Shown piece by piece: positions 1-7,796 of a stretch of DNA of 50,386 nt. The notes beneath the pieces are model-generated. The model saw only the letters and a list, made by a program, of their open reading frames with translations, had not been told where the DNA came from and made no database searches. Origin of the DNA: an uncultured Nitratireductor sp. (GTDB lineage Bacteria > Pseudomonadota > Alphaproteobacteria > Rhizobiales > Rhizobiaceae); the NCBI RefSeq assembly GCF_913053745.1, contig NZ_CAJXGF010000011.1:1-50386 (forward strand), read 5' to 3'. The position numbers were made by a program, and so were the translations under genes. How positions within the stretch are numbered: the first letter of the stretch is position 1; every line of letters starts with the position of its first letter.

Positions 1-1
1 G

Positions 2-466
2 ATGAGCGTGGAGCACAACAAGCTCAAGGTTCTGGCCGGCGGCAAGTCGGCCGATGCTTACGATTTGAGCGAACAGGTCGGCTTTGTGCTGCGCAAGGCC
101 AATCAGCGCCATCTGGCGATTTTCGCAGCCCGGATCAGCGATCTGACCCCACCCCAGTTCGCAGCTCTTGCCAAACTCTATGAAGTGGGCGCGACATCTC
201 AGAACCAGCTCGGCCAGTTGGTGGCAATGGACGCGGCCACTATTAAGGGCGTTATCGACCGGTTGAAGGCGCGCGCACTCGTCGCGCTCGAACCTCATGG
301 GCGCGACCGGCGCCGGCTTGTGGTCAGCCTGAGTGAGAGCGGCAGGGATCTGATCGAAGCGCTGTTGCCGGAGGCGCTGGAGGTAAGCGAGGAAACGCTC
401 GCCCCACTCACACCGCGTGAAACCGCTACGTTCCTGCGCCTTTTGGCAAAGCTCGCCGAGGGCTAA
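2..466 (+). CDS. MarR-family transcriptional regulator
   Basis: A 154-residue protein with the layout of a MarR winged-helix repressor. An N-terminal dimerisation helix (about 20-50) is followed by a helix-turn-helix (about 65-100, with the stretch QNQLGQLVAMDAATIKGVID), a basic wing (GRDRRRLVVSLS, about 100-111) and a C-terminal dimerisation helix. The ligand and targets cannot be read from the sequence. The ATG is the second base of the window, so the promoter and any true upstream start lie outside. It ends 3 bases before the convergent end of the queuosine-precursor transporter gene. The family call is safe; the role is unknown. Confidence 0.85.
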   Translation: MSVEHNKLKVLAGGKSADAYDLSEQVGFVLRKANQRHLAIFAARISDLTPPQFAALAKLYEVGATSQNQLGQLVAMDAATIKGVIDRLKARALVALEPHGRDRRRLVVSLSESGRDLIEALLPEALEVSEETLAPLTPRETATFLRLLAKLAEG

Positions 467-468
467 AC

Positions 469-1101
469 CTATCCGCGATCATAGGCGGGGCCGGCGCGCT
501 GTGTGGCGAGCAATGCGCCATAGGGCACAAGCATGGCCAGGCCGATCAGGATTTTTACCGCAAAATCCCCAAGCGCCAGAGAAAGCCATAATGGTGCTTC
601 GATCCCGGTGCCGAACAGCGAAACCGGGAAAGCCAACGACCCGTCTTCAAGACCGAACGCGGTATCGAGGAAGGCGAAATTGGCGGCAAACGCCAGCGAG
701 AAGAACAGAACGGTATCGAGGACGGAGCCGAACAGTGTCGAGATCAGTGGGGCATGCCACCATGCGTTGCCCCGCAGCCGGTCGAAAACGGCTACGTCGA
801 ACAGCTGCGCAAAAAGGAATGCCGCGCCCGAGGCAATGGCGATGCGAGGGCTGGCAAGCCAGATCGAGAGTATCGCGGCCAGCACAAAGCCGGAAAATAC
901 AACGCGCCGCGCGGCGATCGGGCCGAAACGGCGATTCGTCAGGTCATTGATGAGGAAAGCCACCGGATAGGTGAAGGCACCCCAGGTGAGCAGGTCGCCA
1001 AGGCCGAAATGTTGGAACGGATACTGGACGAGAAAATTCGAAGCGGTGACGATCAACGCCATGGCGGCCATGAAAGGCCAGATCGCATAAAGACGGTTCA
1101 T
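469..1101 (-). CDS. Queuosine precursor transporter, YhhQ/VUT family
   Basis: A 210-residue integral membrane protein with about six hydrophobic segments. It carries the family's charged loop after the second segment (FLINDLTNRRFGPIAARRVV, about 50-69) and the FLFAQLFDVAVFDRLR stretch (about 95-110). YhhQ proteins take up preQ0/preQ1 to salvage queuosine precursors, and the length matches the family (about 200-230). It sits downstream of rpmB on the same strand with a 146-base gap holding two hairpins, so it probably has its own expression signal. Two other queuosine-related genes (a queD-like gene and a glutamyl-Q synthetase) lie elsewhere in the window. Transport specificity is inferred from the family. 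Confidence 0.85.
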   Translation of the reverse strand: MNRLYAIWPFMAAMALIVTASNFLVQYPFQHFGLGDLLTWGAFTYPVAFLINDLTNRRFGPIAARRVVFSGFVLAAILSIWLASPRIAIASGAAFLFAQLFDVAVFDRLRGNAWWHAPLISTLFGSVLDTVLFFSLAFAANFAFLDTAFGLEDGSLAFPVSLFGTGIEAPLWLSLALGDFAVKILIGLAMLVPYGALLATQRAGPAYDRG

Positions 1102-1152
1102 TTTTTTAACCTGGGTGATGGAACCAGAAAGCCCGCCATCAGTACATGCTCG

Positions 1153-1171
1153 GAAAGAAGGCGAAAGCCTT
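1153..1171 (-). terminator. Possible terminator downstream of rpmB
   Basis: Read leftward, AAGGC-TTTC-GCCTT forms a 5-bp hairpin with a 4-base loop, followed by the pyrimidine-rich run CTTTCC. A second hairpin lies closer to the gene: CTCCGGC/GCCGGAG at 1221-1237, with a 3-base loop and no U-tract. Together they may end the L28 transcript. The stem is short and the U-tract interrupted. Confidence 0.35.
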
Positions 1172-1247
1172 GCTCATCCGGTGCACGGCCATGGCAGGCC
1201 ATGATCTTGTCGAGCACTGCCTCCGGCTATGCCGGAGCAATCACCAA

Positions 1248-1544
1248 TCAAGCAGCGGCCTGTTCAGCGATCTTCTTCTCGATCTGCTTCTTGAGCAGAC
1301 GAGCGCGCTGGGACAGTTCGCCAATCTTCGCCTTAACGAGGAATGCGTCGAGACCGCCGCGATGCTCCACGGTACGCAGGGCATTTGCGGAAACGCGCAA
1401 ACGCACATTCTGGCCGAGGGTCTCGGACTGCAGCGTCACGTGGCACAGATTCGGCAGAAAGCGACGACGCGTCTTGTTGTTCGCGTGGCTCACATTGTTG
1501 CCGGTCATAACGGCTTTGCCGGTCAATTCGCAGGCGCGGGACAT
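1248..1544 (-). CDS. rpmB: 50S ribosomal protein L28
   Basis: A 98-residue basic protein matching alphaproteobacterial L28. It begins [20 protein letters not shown], continues with the conserved [12 protein letters not shown] segment (about 22-33), and has a Lys/Ala-rich C-terminal helix. L28 is part of the large ribosomal subunit near the E-site region. It is a single-gene unit, divergent from a DUF3108 gene, an arrangement common in Hyphomicrobiales. A promoter-like TTGACC-N17-TATGGA lies upstream at 1647-1675. Product and start are both secure. Confidence 0.97.
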   Translation of the reverse strand: MSRACELTGKAVMTGNNVSHANNKTRRRFLPNLCHVTLQSETLGQNVRLRVSANALRTVEHRGGLDAFLVKAKIGELSQRARLLKKQIEKKIAEQAAA

Positions 1545-1646
1545 GTTTCAAACCTTCATCGTCTTGGCCCGTCCATACCCCACTGCCGCACCTGAAATTG
1601 GCGGCGCGCGGTCGGTCATTGGCGGCCTTATGGAAAAAGTTGCCGT

Positions 1647-1675
1647 TCCATAGAGATATTTGGCGTGTGGGTCAA
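1647..1675 (-). promoter_or_regulatory. Putative sigma-70-type promoter of rpmB
   Basis: Read leftward, a TTGACC hexamer (1670-1675) and a TATGGA hexamer (1647-1652) are separated by exactly 17 bases. This places a start site near 1640, giving an approximately 95-base leader for rpmB. The -35 fits the alphaproteobacterial TTGACs preference. Assigned from sequence only. Confidence 0.5.
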
Positions 1676-1800
1676 GCGCCCAGCGCCGACGTTCGGACAA
1701 TCTCCATGGCCATTTTTCAAAGAAATGCCGTATTATTCTTCTCTACGCAAGGGGAGGGACATTGTCGGCTTTCCGGCCTCGCTGGAGGATACCGCCCGTG

Positions 1801-2565
1801 ATGCGGCCCGCTGCATATCGTCTCTGTCTCGCAATTACGCTGGTCGGGTTGGCCGGCGCTGCCCATGCGGACAGCGAAATCCATCGTCTTCGCTACAGTG
1901 CTTCCCTGTTTGGCATCCCCATTGGAAAAGCCGATTTCACGAGCCGATTGGAAGAAAGCGATTTCGAGGTGTCCGGCCGCTTTGCCAGTGCCGGTGTCGC
2001 CCGCTTGTTCGACAAGACCGACGGAACGGTGACATCGAAAGGACGGCTCTCAGGCCAATCCGTGGTGCCGTCTTCCTACGAATTGGCTTATACCAGTGGC
2101 AGAAAACGTGAAACGACCTCCATTCGCTTTGCCCGGGGGCGGGTCTCCGAAACGGTGATAACACCCAAACCCAAAAAGCGCGCCAAGGACTGGGTCGCGG
2201 TGACGAAAAAGGATCTCGCGGGGGCGCTCGATCCCCTCTCCGCCCTGTTGTCCCCAACGGCCGATGCGGAGGAAGTCTGCAATCGTCGCTTCAAGGTGTT
2301 CGATGGCGAAATGCGCGCCGATATCGCTTTTTCGCCGGCGGAGCGCGGCGAGCGGATCGGTAAGGACCTGATCACCTGCAAGGCACGTTTCATTCCCGTG
2401 TCGGGTTACCGCAAGGGGCGTTCGACCATCGCTTTCCTGCGCGATAAAGCTCGTATATTGGTTGCCTTCAGGCCGCTTGGCGCGCGTGGTCACCACACGC
2501 CTGTCGAAGCGCGAATCGGAACCAAGATCGGCACGGTTCATATTCAGGGCCATCCGGTCGAGTAA
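1801..2565 (+). CDS. DUF3108 domain protein, exported
   Basis: A 254-residue protein. The chosen ATG opens a signal peptide (about 1-24, ending GAAHA, cleavage before DSEIHR). The mature part begins YSASLFGIPIGKADF, the typical start of DUF3108, a domain of beta-rich envelope proteins of unknown function that are frequent in alphaproteobacteria. A GGAGGA ribosome-binding site (1784-1789) serves either this ATG or the GTG one codon upstream. It is divergent from rpmB and only 8 bases ahead of an EamA exporter gene, with which it may be cotranscribed. The function is unknown; a periplasmic location is inferred. Confidence 0.8.
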   Translation: MRPAAYRLCLAITLVGLAGAAHADSEIHRLRYSASLFGIPIGKADFTSRLEESDFEVSGRFASAGVARLFDKTDGTVTSKGRLSGQSVVPSSYELAYTSGRKRETTSIRFARGRVSETVITPKPKKRAKDWVAVTKKDLAGALDPLSALLSPTADAEEVCNRRFKVFDGEMRADIAFSPAERGERIGKDLITCKARFIPVSGYRKGRSTIAFLRDKARILVAFRPLGARGHHTPVEARIGTKIGTVHIQGHPVE

Positions 2566-2573
2566 GCGCGCGA

Positions 2574-3482
2574 GTGCGCCGGGAGAGAAATTTGGCGCGC
2601 GCCACTCTGGTTGGTTTTTCGGCGGTTGTTATGTGGGCGCTTCTGGCGCTCTTCACTGCCGGGTCGGGAACGGTGCCGCCGTTTCTCCTCTCCGCACTTT
2701 CTTTTTCGGTAGCGACACTGATCGGCCTCATCATACGCGTGGCTGCGCCGACCTCGGCGCCCTCCGTTTCCATCCCGCCGGCGGTCTGGCTGATCGGCAT
2801 TTCAGGGCTGTTCGGTTATCACTTCTTCTACTTCACGGCGTTGCGCAACGCGCCAGCGGTGGAAGCGAGCCTGATCGCCTATCTCTGGCCGCTGCTTATC
2901 GTGCTGGGGTCCGCACTGATGCCGGGCGAGCGACTGGGCTGGCACCACATCGCCGGTGCGCTTCTCGGCCTTGCCGGCACGGCGCTCATTATCACCAAGG
3001 GCGGCGGTTTCACCTTCGAAAGCCGATATGCACTGGGCTATATGGCGGCAGGAGCCTGTGCGCTTTTCTGGTCCGGTTATTCGCTGTTGTCCAGGCGGTA
3101 TCAAGCGGTTCCGACAAGCGTCGTCACGTGGTTCTGCGCAGCAACCGCCGTCCTTTCCGCGCTCTGTCACATCTTGCTGGAGGAAACCGTCTGGCCGGTC
3201 TCATCGGCGGAGTGGCTGAATGTGCTCGGTCTCGGTCTGTTGCCGGTCGGAGCAGCTTTCTATGCGTGGGATTTCGGCGTCAAACGCGGCAACATTCAGG
3301 TCTTGGGCGCGGCGAGCTATGCCGCCCCGCTGCTTTCCACTCTTATTCTGATCGCTGCCGGTGCGGCCGAACCCACCGCGAACATCATTGTGGCCTGCCT
3401 TTTGATCACATTCGGCGCGGCGCTCGCGGCGAAAAACATGATCCTCAAACGGCGAAAGAAACACGTCGGCGAAGCGGCTTAG
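2574..3482 (+). CDS. DMT superfamily (EamA) exporter
   Basis: A 302-residue protein with ten hydrophobic segments in two EamA repeats (about 10-145 and 155-290) and a Lys/Arg-rich cytoplasmic tail. The pattern resembles YddG-type amino-acid exporters (SGLFGYHFFYFTALRNAPAV in the third segment), but the substrate cannot be read off. The start is uncertain. The GTG at 2574 has no good ribosome-binding site, whereas an in-frame TTG at 2592 follows GGGAGAG by about 5 bases and may be the real start. It sits 8 bases after the DUF3108 gene and converges with the glyoxalase II gene with an 11-base gap. Confidence 0.85.
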   Translation: MRRERNLARATLVGFSAVVMWALLALFTAGSGTVPPFLLSALSFSVATLIGLIIRVAAPTSAPSVSIPPAVWLIGISGLFGYHFFYFTALRNAPAVEASLIAYLWPLLIVLGSALMPGERLGWHHIAGALLGLAGTALIITKGGGFTFESRYALGYMAAGACALFWSGYSLLSRRYQAVPTSVVTWFCAATAVLSALCHILLEETVWPVSSAEWLNVLGLGLLPVGAAFYAWDFGVKRGNIQVLGAASYAAPLLSTLILIAAGAAEPTANIIVACLLITFGAALAAKNMILKRRKKHVGEAA

Positions 3483-3493
3483 CTTCGAGTGAC

Positions 3494-4261
3494 TCAGGAA
3501 ATATCCTTGCGCTTTCTGATCTCGGCAAAGACGGCCTCGTCGCTAGCATCTTCCATGCCGAGATTGCGGCGGATGACCGGGTCGTGCCAGCGCAGGAAGG
3601 GGTTGGTTGCCATTTCCGCGCCGATGGTGGTCGGCAGTGTCGGTTTGCCCTCGCTTCGCAGGCGGGAAACTTCCTTTGCGCGCTCTTTGAGAACCGAGTT
3701 GGTCGGGTCCACCGTCAATGCGAAGCGAGCATTGGTTTCCGTGTACTCATGGCCGCAATAAACTGCCGTTTCGAGCGGAAGCGCGGTTAATTTCTTCAAC
3801 GAAGCGAGCATTACCGGCGGTTTGCATTCGAAAAGACGCCCACAACCGAGCGCAAAGAGTGTATCGGCTGTGAAGGCTATGCTGGCCTCTGCAAAATAAT
3901 AGCTCACATGTCCGGCTGTATGTCCCGGCGTTTCGATCACCTGTGCCGTGTGTTTGCCTATGGAAACCGTGTCGCCTTCCCTCACCGCCCGGTCGATGCC
4001 GGGAATGCGGTCGGCTTCCGCCGCCGGGCCGGTAATTGTAAGACCGAAGTGCTCCTTCAAGGAAAGATTGGCTTCCACATGGTCAGGATGATGATGGGTG
4101 GTCAGGATCATGGTGGGACGCCAGCCCGTGCGCTCCACCGCCGACAGTATGGCGCGCTCTTCCGGCGCGTCGATCAGCGCGGTTTCGCCCGTCTCGGTGT
4201 CATGGGCCAGAATGCCGAAATTGTCGCTCCGGCATATGAACTGTTCGATTTCCAGGGCCAT
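3494..4261 (-). CDS. gloB: Hydroxyacylglutathione hydrolase (glyoxalase II)
   Basis: A 255-residue metallo-beta-lactamase-fold hydrolase that splits S-D-lactoylglutathione to lactate and glutathione, the second step of methylglyoxal detoxification. The binuclear-metal motif THHHPDH is at 55-61. Further metal ligands are in the TPGHTAGH segment (about 110-117) and the TADTLF segment, and YCGHEYT (about 165) carries the substrate-site histidine. Length matches bacterial GloB. The chosen ATG follows a GGAGAG site; an upstream in-frame start would add 34 residues without homology. The gene is divergent from a methyltransferase gene. Confidence 0.95.
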   Translation of the reverse strand: MALEIEQFICRSDNFGILAHDTETGETALIDAPEERAILSAVERTGWRPTMILTTHHHPDHVEANLSLKEHFGLTITGPAAEADRIPGIDRAVREGDTVSIGKHTAQVIETPGHTAGHVSYYFAEASIAFTADTLFALGCGRLFECKPPVMLASLKKLTALPLETAVYCGHEYTETNARFALTVDPTNSVLKERAKEVSRLRSEGKPTLPTTIGAEMATNPFLRWHDPVIRRNLGMEDASDEAVFAEIRKRKDIS

Positions 4262-4365
4262 GAATCTCTCCGTTGTCGCTCGGACGATAGGGCCAGGGCG
4301 GCGGCTTGTCACGCAGGGTGCGACAATTCTTGCCGGTGTCCTGGAAGGGGGATACCGTCCCAATC

Positions 4366-5130
4366 ATGATTTCGGACATCGTTGCGCTTCGAGCTTTCTA
4401 TTCTTCCTTGCTTGGCCGTCTGGCCGAGCGCTCCATCGCCATGGCGCTATCTTCCATCTGGTCGAAAAGCACCAGCGAGCGTTTTGTCGGTCTTGGCTAC
4501 ACCCTGCCCTGGCTCGATCGGTTCGGGGCCGATGCGGAACGCACCTTCGCATTCATGCCGGCCATGCAGGGTGCGGTGCCCTGGCCGACGGGGCAGCCTT
4601 CCGCCACAGCGCTGGTGTTCGAGGAGGAATTGCCGCTTCCCGATTCGTCGGTCGACCGGATTCTGATGGTTCATGCGCTGGAGCATGCGGAGAATCCGCA
4701 GCAGGCTCTCCTGGAAATATGGCGCGTTTTGGCACCGGGCGGACGTCTGATAATCGCCGTGCCGAACCGGCGTGGCATGTGGGCTCGCTTCGAGCATACG
4801 CCTTTCGGGACAGGCCGTCCTTATTCACGTGCGCAGCTTGCCGAGGCGTTGCGCGAGGCTAACTTTACCGCGACCGCATGGGGCGATGCCCTTCATTTTC
4901 CACCCTCGGAGCGGCGCTTCGTTCTGCGCCTGCACCGGTTGCTGGAACAGGCCGGACGGCGGTTCTGGCCGATTTTCGCAGGTGTTCTGGTGGTGGAAGC
5001 TGAAAAGCGTCTTTATCAGGGTTTGCCGGTGGCGGCCCGTGCATCGCGCCGTGTCTTCGTGCCGGTGCTGTCGCCCCAGGGGGCGACACGGATCGGTGCT
5101 GTTCGCTGCAATCAGGGAAAGGAATACTGA
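4366..5130 (+). CDS. SAM-dependent methyltransferase, class I
   Basis: A 254-residue protein with a methyltransferase-11-type core. The LPLPDSSVDRILMVHALEHA segment (about 88-107) and WRVLAPGGRLIIAVPNRRG (about 117-135) are typical of class I enzymes. The glycine-rich motif I is degenerate at the usual place. The N-terminus (about 1-30) is amphipathic, and the protein belongs to a group that sits next to gloB in many Hyphomicrobiales. The substrate is unknown. The gene precedes a flavin oxidoreductase gene by 3 bases, so the two are very likely cotranscribed. The start was chosen as the ATG after GGAAGGGGG (4343-4351). Confidence 0.8.
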   Translation: MISDIVALRAFYSSLLGRLAERSIAMALSSIWSKSTSERFVGLGYTLPWLDRFGADAERTFAFMPAMQGAVPWPTGQPSATALVFEEELPLPDSSVDRILMVHALEHAENPQQALLEIWRVLAPGGRLIIAVPNRRGMWARFEHTPFGTGRPYSRAQLAEALREANFTATAWGDALHFPPSERRFVLRLHRLLEQAGRRFWPIFAGVLVVEAEKRLYQGLPVAARASRRVFVPVLSPQGATRIGAVRCNQGKEY

Positions 5131-5133
5131 ATC

Positions 5134-6219
5134 ATGGCGATGGACAGCCGAATTACCGACCTTTTCGGTATCGACCTTCCGATTCTCCTTGCGCCGATGG
5201 CGGGTTCGGCCGGATCGGAACTTGCCATTGCGGTGAGCGCTGCAGGCGGACTGGGATCGCTACCTTGCGCCATGCTGACACCGGAAAAGATTCGCGCCGA
5301 GATGGGGGTCATTCGGCAGCGTACCGACAAACCGGTCAATCTCAATTTCTTCTGCCATGTGCCGCCGGCACCGGATGCCATACGGGAAGCGGCCTGGCGC
5401 GAGCGGCTTCGGCCCTATTACTCGGAGTTCGGCATCGATCCCGATGCGGCGCCGCCCGGTGGAGGGCGCAACCCCTTCAACGATGAAAGCTGCGCGATTG
5501 TCGAGGAGTTTCGTCCCGAAGTGGTGAGCTTTCATTTCGGCCTGCCGGACGAAGCGCTGATGAAACGTGTCAGGGCGGTTGGGGCGAAGATCGTCGCATC
5601 CGCTACGACCGTTGCAGAGGCCCGTTTTCTGGAAGAGAACGGTTGCGACGCCATCATCGCGCAAGGAGCGGAGGCCGGGGGGCATCGCGGTGTCTTCCTT
5701 GAACCGGACATTGCCACGCAACCCGGCACACTGGCTCTGGTGCCGCAGGTGGTCGACGCCGTATCCGTGCCGGTTATCGCGGCCGGAGGTGTTTGCGATG
5801 GTCGCGCGGTCGCTGCCTGTTTTATGCTCGGCGCTTCCGCAGTTCAGGTCGGCACGGCCTATCTTCAGTCGCCAGAAGCCCTGACCGGCTCCGGCCACCG
5901 CGACGCGCTGGCATTGGCGCGCGACGATCGTACGGTCCTGACCAACGTTTTCACGGGCCGACCTGCGCGGGGGCTGCTGAACCGTTTCGTCAGCGATGTT
6001 GGACCGATGAGCGATGAGGCTCCAGAGTTTCCCCTGGCGACAGCCGCAATCGGTCCACTGCGCGCCGCGGCCGAAAAGGCCGGTGTGAGCGATTTTTCGC
6101 CACTCTGGGCAGGACAGGCGGCGCCCCTTGCAATCCCGATGCCAGCGGGCGAACTGACGGTGAAGCTCGCCCGTGATGCGGCAGTGCTCCTGGGAGAGCG
6201 ACGTTTACCTCAGGGGTAA
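5134..6219 (+). CDS. Nitronate monooxygenase-like FMN oxidoreductase
   Basis: A 361-residue TIM-barrel flavoprotein of the 2-nitropropane dioxygenase family. Visible marks are PILLAPMAGSAG (about 16-27), NLNFFCHVP (about 69-77), the phosphate-binding IIAQGAEAGGHRG (about 173-185) and VPVIAAGGVCDGR (about 213-225). Family members oxidise alkyl nitronates to carbonyl compounds and nitrite using FMN and oxygen; many are of uncertain substrate. It follows the methyltransferase gene by 3 bases. The exact substrate is not determinable. Confidence 0.85.
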   Translation: MAMDSRITDLFGIDLPILLAPMAGSAGSELAIAVSAAGGLGSLPCAMLTPEKIRAEMGVIRQRTDKPVNLNFFCHVPPAPDAIREAAWRERLRPYYSEFGIDPDAAPPGGGRNPFNDESCAIVEEFRPEVVSFHFGLPDEALMKRVRAVGAKIVASATTVAEARFLEENGCDAIIAQGAEAGGHRGVFLEPDIATQPGTLALVPQVVDAVSVPVIAAGGVCDGRAVAACFMLGASAVQVGTAYLQSPEALTGSGHRDALALARDDRTVLTNVFTGRPARGLLNRFVSDVGPMSDEAPEFPLATAAIGPLRAAAEKAGVSDFSPLWAGQAAPLAIPMPAGELTVKLARDAAVLLGERRLPQG

Positions 6220-6285
6220 TTGGTTTCATTCGGCAAGCGTTGCAGAGTGCCTTCGAACATCGATTGAGACAGAAGGATTATCCAC

Positions 6286-6618
6286 ATGCCAGCTTATGCC
6301 GTCGGCCATATTCGCAATGTCGTTATGGGACCCGCCCTCGTGGAATATCTCGAGCGTATCGACGAAACGCTCGAGCCGTTCGGCGGTCACTACGTCATTC
6401 ATGGCGGTTCACCGGAGGTGAAGGAGGGCGATTGGAGGGGCGATCTGATCGTGATCGCTTTCCCCGATCGTGAGCATGCGAATGCCTGGTACGCATCTTC
6501 GGCCTATCAGGCCATCAAGAAGCTGCGCAGCGACAATTCGCAGGGCGAGATCCTGTTGCTCGACGGTGTCGATGCCGGCCACAAGGCAACCGACGTCCTC
6601 ATTCACGCCGGCGAGTGA
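6286..6618 (+). CDS. DUF1330 domain protein
   Basis: A 110-residue alpha/beta dimeric-barrel protein. The DUF1330 signature is clear: MPAYAVGHIRNV at the start, YLERIDETLEPFGGHYVIHG (about 23-42), a WRGDLIVIAFPD segment and the AWYASSAYQAIKKLR segment (about 66-80). The domain resembles ferredoxin-like monooxygenase folds; its biochemical role is unknown. It lies 66 bases after the nitronate-monooxygenase-like gene and ends 4 bases before the convergent metA stop. No terminator separates the two. Confidence 0.85.
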   Translation: MPAYAVGHIRNVVMGPALVEYLERIDETLEPFGGHYVIHGGSPEVKEGDWRGDLIVIAFPDREHANAWYASSAYQAIKKLRSDNSQGEILLLDGVDAGHKATDVLIHAGE

Positions 6619-6622
6619 CCGG

Positions 6623-7546
6623 CTAACCCCTCACACCGATATGCTCGAGCTCGTAGGGCGTGGACTGATAGACCTGGTTGATCCAGTTGCCGAAGAGCAA
6701 ATGCGCGTGCGAGCGCCAGCGATTGAGCGGCGGTCGGCCGGGGTCGTCGGAAGGGTAGTAACCGTGAGGCACAGCGACCTCGATGCCCGATGCGACATCG
6801 CGGTCGTATTCTTCCTTGAGCGAAGTGGAATCGTACTCGATATGGTTGAACATATAGAGCCGGTTGCCGGTCTTCTCCGTCAAAAGACAGGGTCCCGTGA
6901 CTTCCGATTCCATCAGCACCTGAAGCCCACGATCTGTAGGGATATCGGTGGAGCGGACCTCGGTCCAGCGTGAAACGGGAATGGCGAAATCGTCGGAAAA
7001 CCCGGCGAGGAACGGCGAGGCGGGTGCGTTGTTGCGATGCCGGAAGACGCCGAAAGCTTTTCTGTCCAGCGTGTATTTGGGAACACGATGGAAATGCCAT
7101 GCAGCGGCCATCGCGCCCCAGCAAATGTAGAAGGAGGAATGAACGTTGGTCACCGTCCATTCGAAGATCTGCTCCAGTTCCTTCCAGTAGGTGACGTCCT
7201 CGAATGGAAGAAGCTCGATCGGCGCGCCGGTGACGATGAAACCATCGAACTTGCGCGCGCGAACCTCCTCCCAGGTTTGGTAGAAAGAGATAAGGTGATC
7301 TTCCGGTGTGTTCTTTGCGCGGTGATTGCCGATGCGCACAAGGGACAGCTCCACCTGGAGGGGGGACGCACCGATCAGTCGGGCGAACTGGGTTTCAGTG
7401 CGAATCTTGTTGGGCATGAGGTTGAGAAGCCCGATCTGCAGCGGCCGGACGTCCTGCCGCAGCGCTGTTTTCTCGTCCATGACGGACACACCCTCGCGTA
7501 CAAGCACGTCGCGGGCTGGAAGCTGATCGGGAATCTTGATCGGCAT
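6623..7546 (-). CDS. metA: Homoserine O-acetyltransferase, MetA family
   Basis: A 307-residue enzyme activating homoserine for methionine synthesis. The catalytic triad of the MetA family is in place by E. coli numbering: Cys142 (in FYICWGA), His235 and Glu237 (FNHIEYD). Residue 111 is Glu (TGAPIE). Published work on the family links Glu111 to acetyl-CoA use and Gly111 to succinyl-CoA use, so I call it an acetyltransferase although annotations often say succinyltransferase. Expression is controlled from upstream by a sigma-70-type promoter, a SAM-II riboswitch and an intrinsic terminator (7561-7709). The gene stands alone on its strand, convergent with the DUF1330 gene. Confidence 0.95.
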   Translation of the reverse strand: MPIKIPDQLPARDVLVREGVSVMDEKTALRQDVRPLQIGLLNLMPNKIRTETQFARLIGASPLQVELSLVRIGNHRAKNTPEDHLISFYQTWEEVRARKFDGFIVTGAPIELLPFEDVTYWKELEQIFEWTVTNVHSSFYICWGAMAAAWHFHRVPKYTLDRKAFGVFRHRNNAPASPFLAGFSDDFAIPVSRWTEVRSTDIPTDRGLQVLMESEVTGPCLLTEKTGNRLYMFNHIEYDSTSLKEEYDRDVASGIEVAVPHGYYPSDDPGRPPLNRWRSHAHLLFGNWINQVYQSTPYELEHIGVRG

Positions 7547-7560
7547 TGCGTTGCTCCAAC

Positions 7561-7593
7561 AAAAAAGACCGGCGGCGAAATCGCGACCGGTCT
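7561..7593 (-). terminator. Intrinsic terminator between the SAM-II riboswitch and metA
   Basis: Read leftward, AGACCGG (7587-7593) pairs perfectly with CCGGTCT (7566-7572), with further pairing inside, and runs straight into a T-tract (7561-7566). It ends 15 bases before the metA start codon. Its position after the aptamer suggests transcription attenuation, although many SAM-II elements are thought to act on translation. Confidence 0.75.
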
Positions 7594-7616
7594 CAGCAAA
7601 CTCTGCTTCGCTCGGT

Positions 7617-7671
7617 CTTTTAGCGAGTTGTTTAACGTGGCTGCAAGCCGACCGGCCAAATCACCACGAAT
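7617..7671 (-). promoter_or_regulatory. SAM-II (metA-type) riboswitch
   Basis: The leftward strand carries the near-invariant core of the SAM-II aptamer: GTGGTGATTTG (about 7656-7666), GGCTTGCAGCC forming a small stem (about 7640-7650), then CACGTTAAACAA and CTCGCTAAA (about 7618-7641). SAM-II elements bind S-adenosylmethionine through a pseudoknot and repress methionine genes in alphaproteobacteria. It lies between the promoter and the terminator of metA, where the family expects it. Confidence 0.92.
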
Positions 7672-7680
7672 GGAGCTTAC

Positions 7681-7709
7681 TATTTAAGGTGGCGTTTTCT
7701 TTGCGTCAA
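7681..7709 (-). promoter_or_regulatory. Putative promoter of metA and its riboswitch
   Basis: Read leftward, TTGACG (7704-7709) and TAAATA (7681-7686) are spaced by exactly 17 bases. The expected start site, about 7673-7675, lies a few bases before the 5' edge of the SAM-II aptamer. This is one of the best promoter matches in the window. Confidence 0.7.
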
Positions 7710-7796
7710 TCGCTCTCATGGTCTAAAGCAACGGACGGATTTTCACCTTGCGCGGTGGGAGGTCCGTCAACCGTTTTCCAATCACAGGACCAGTCA

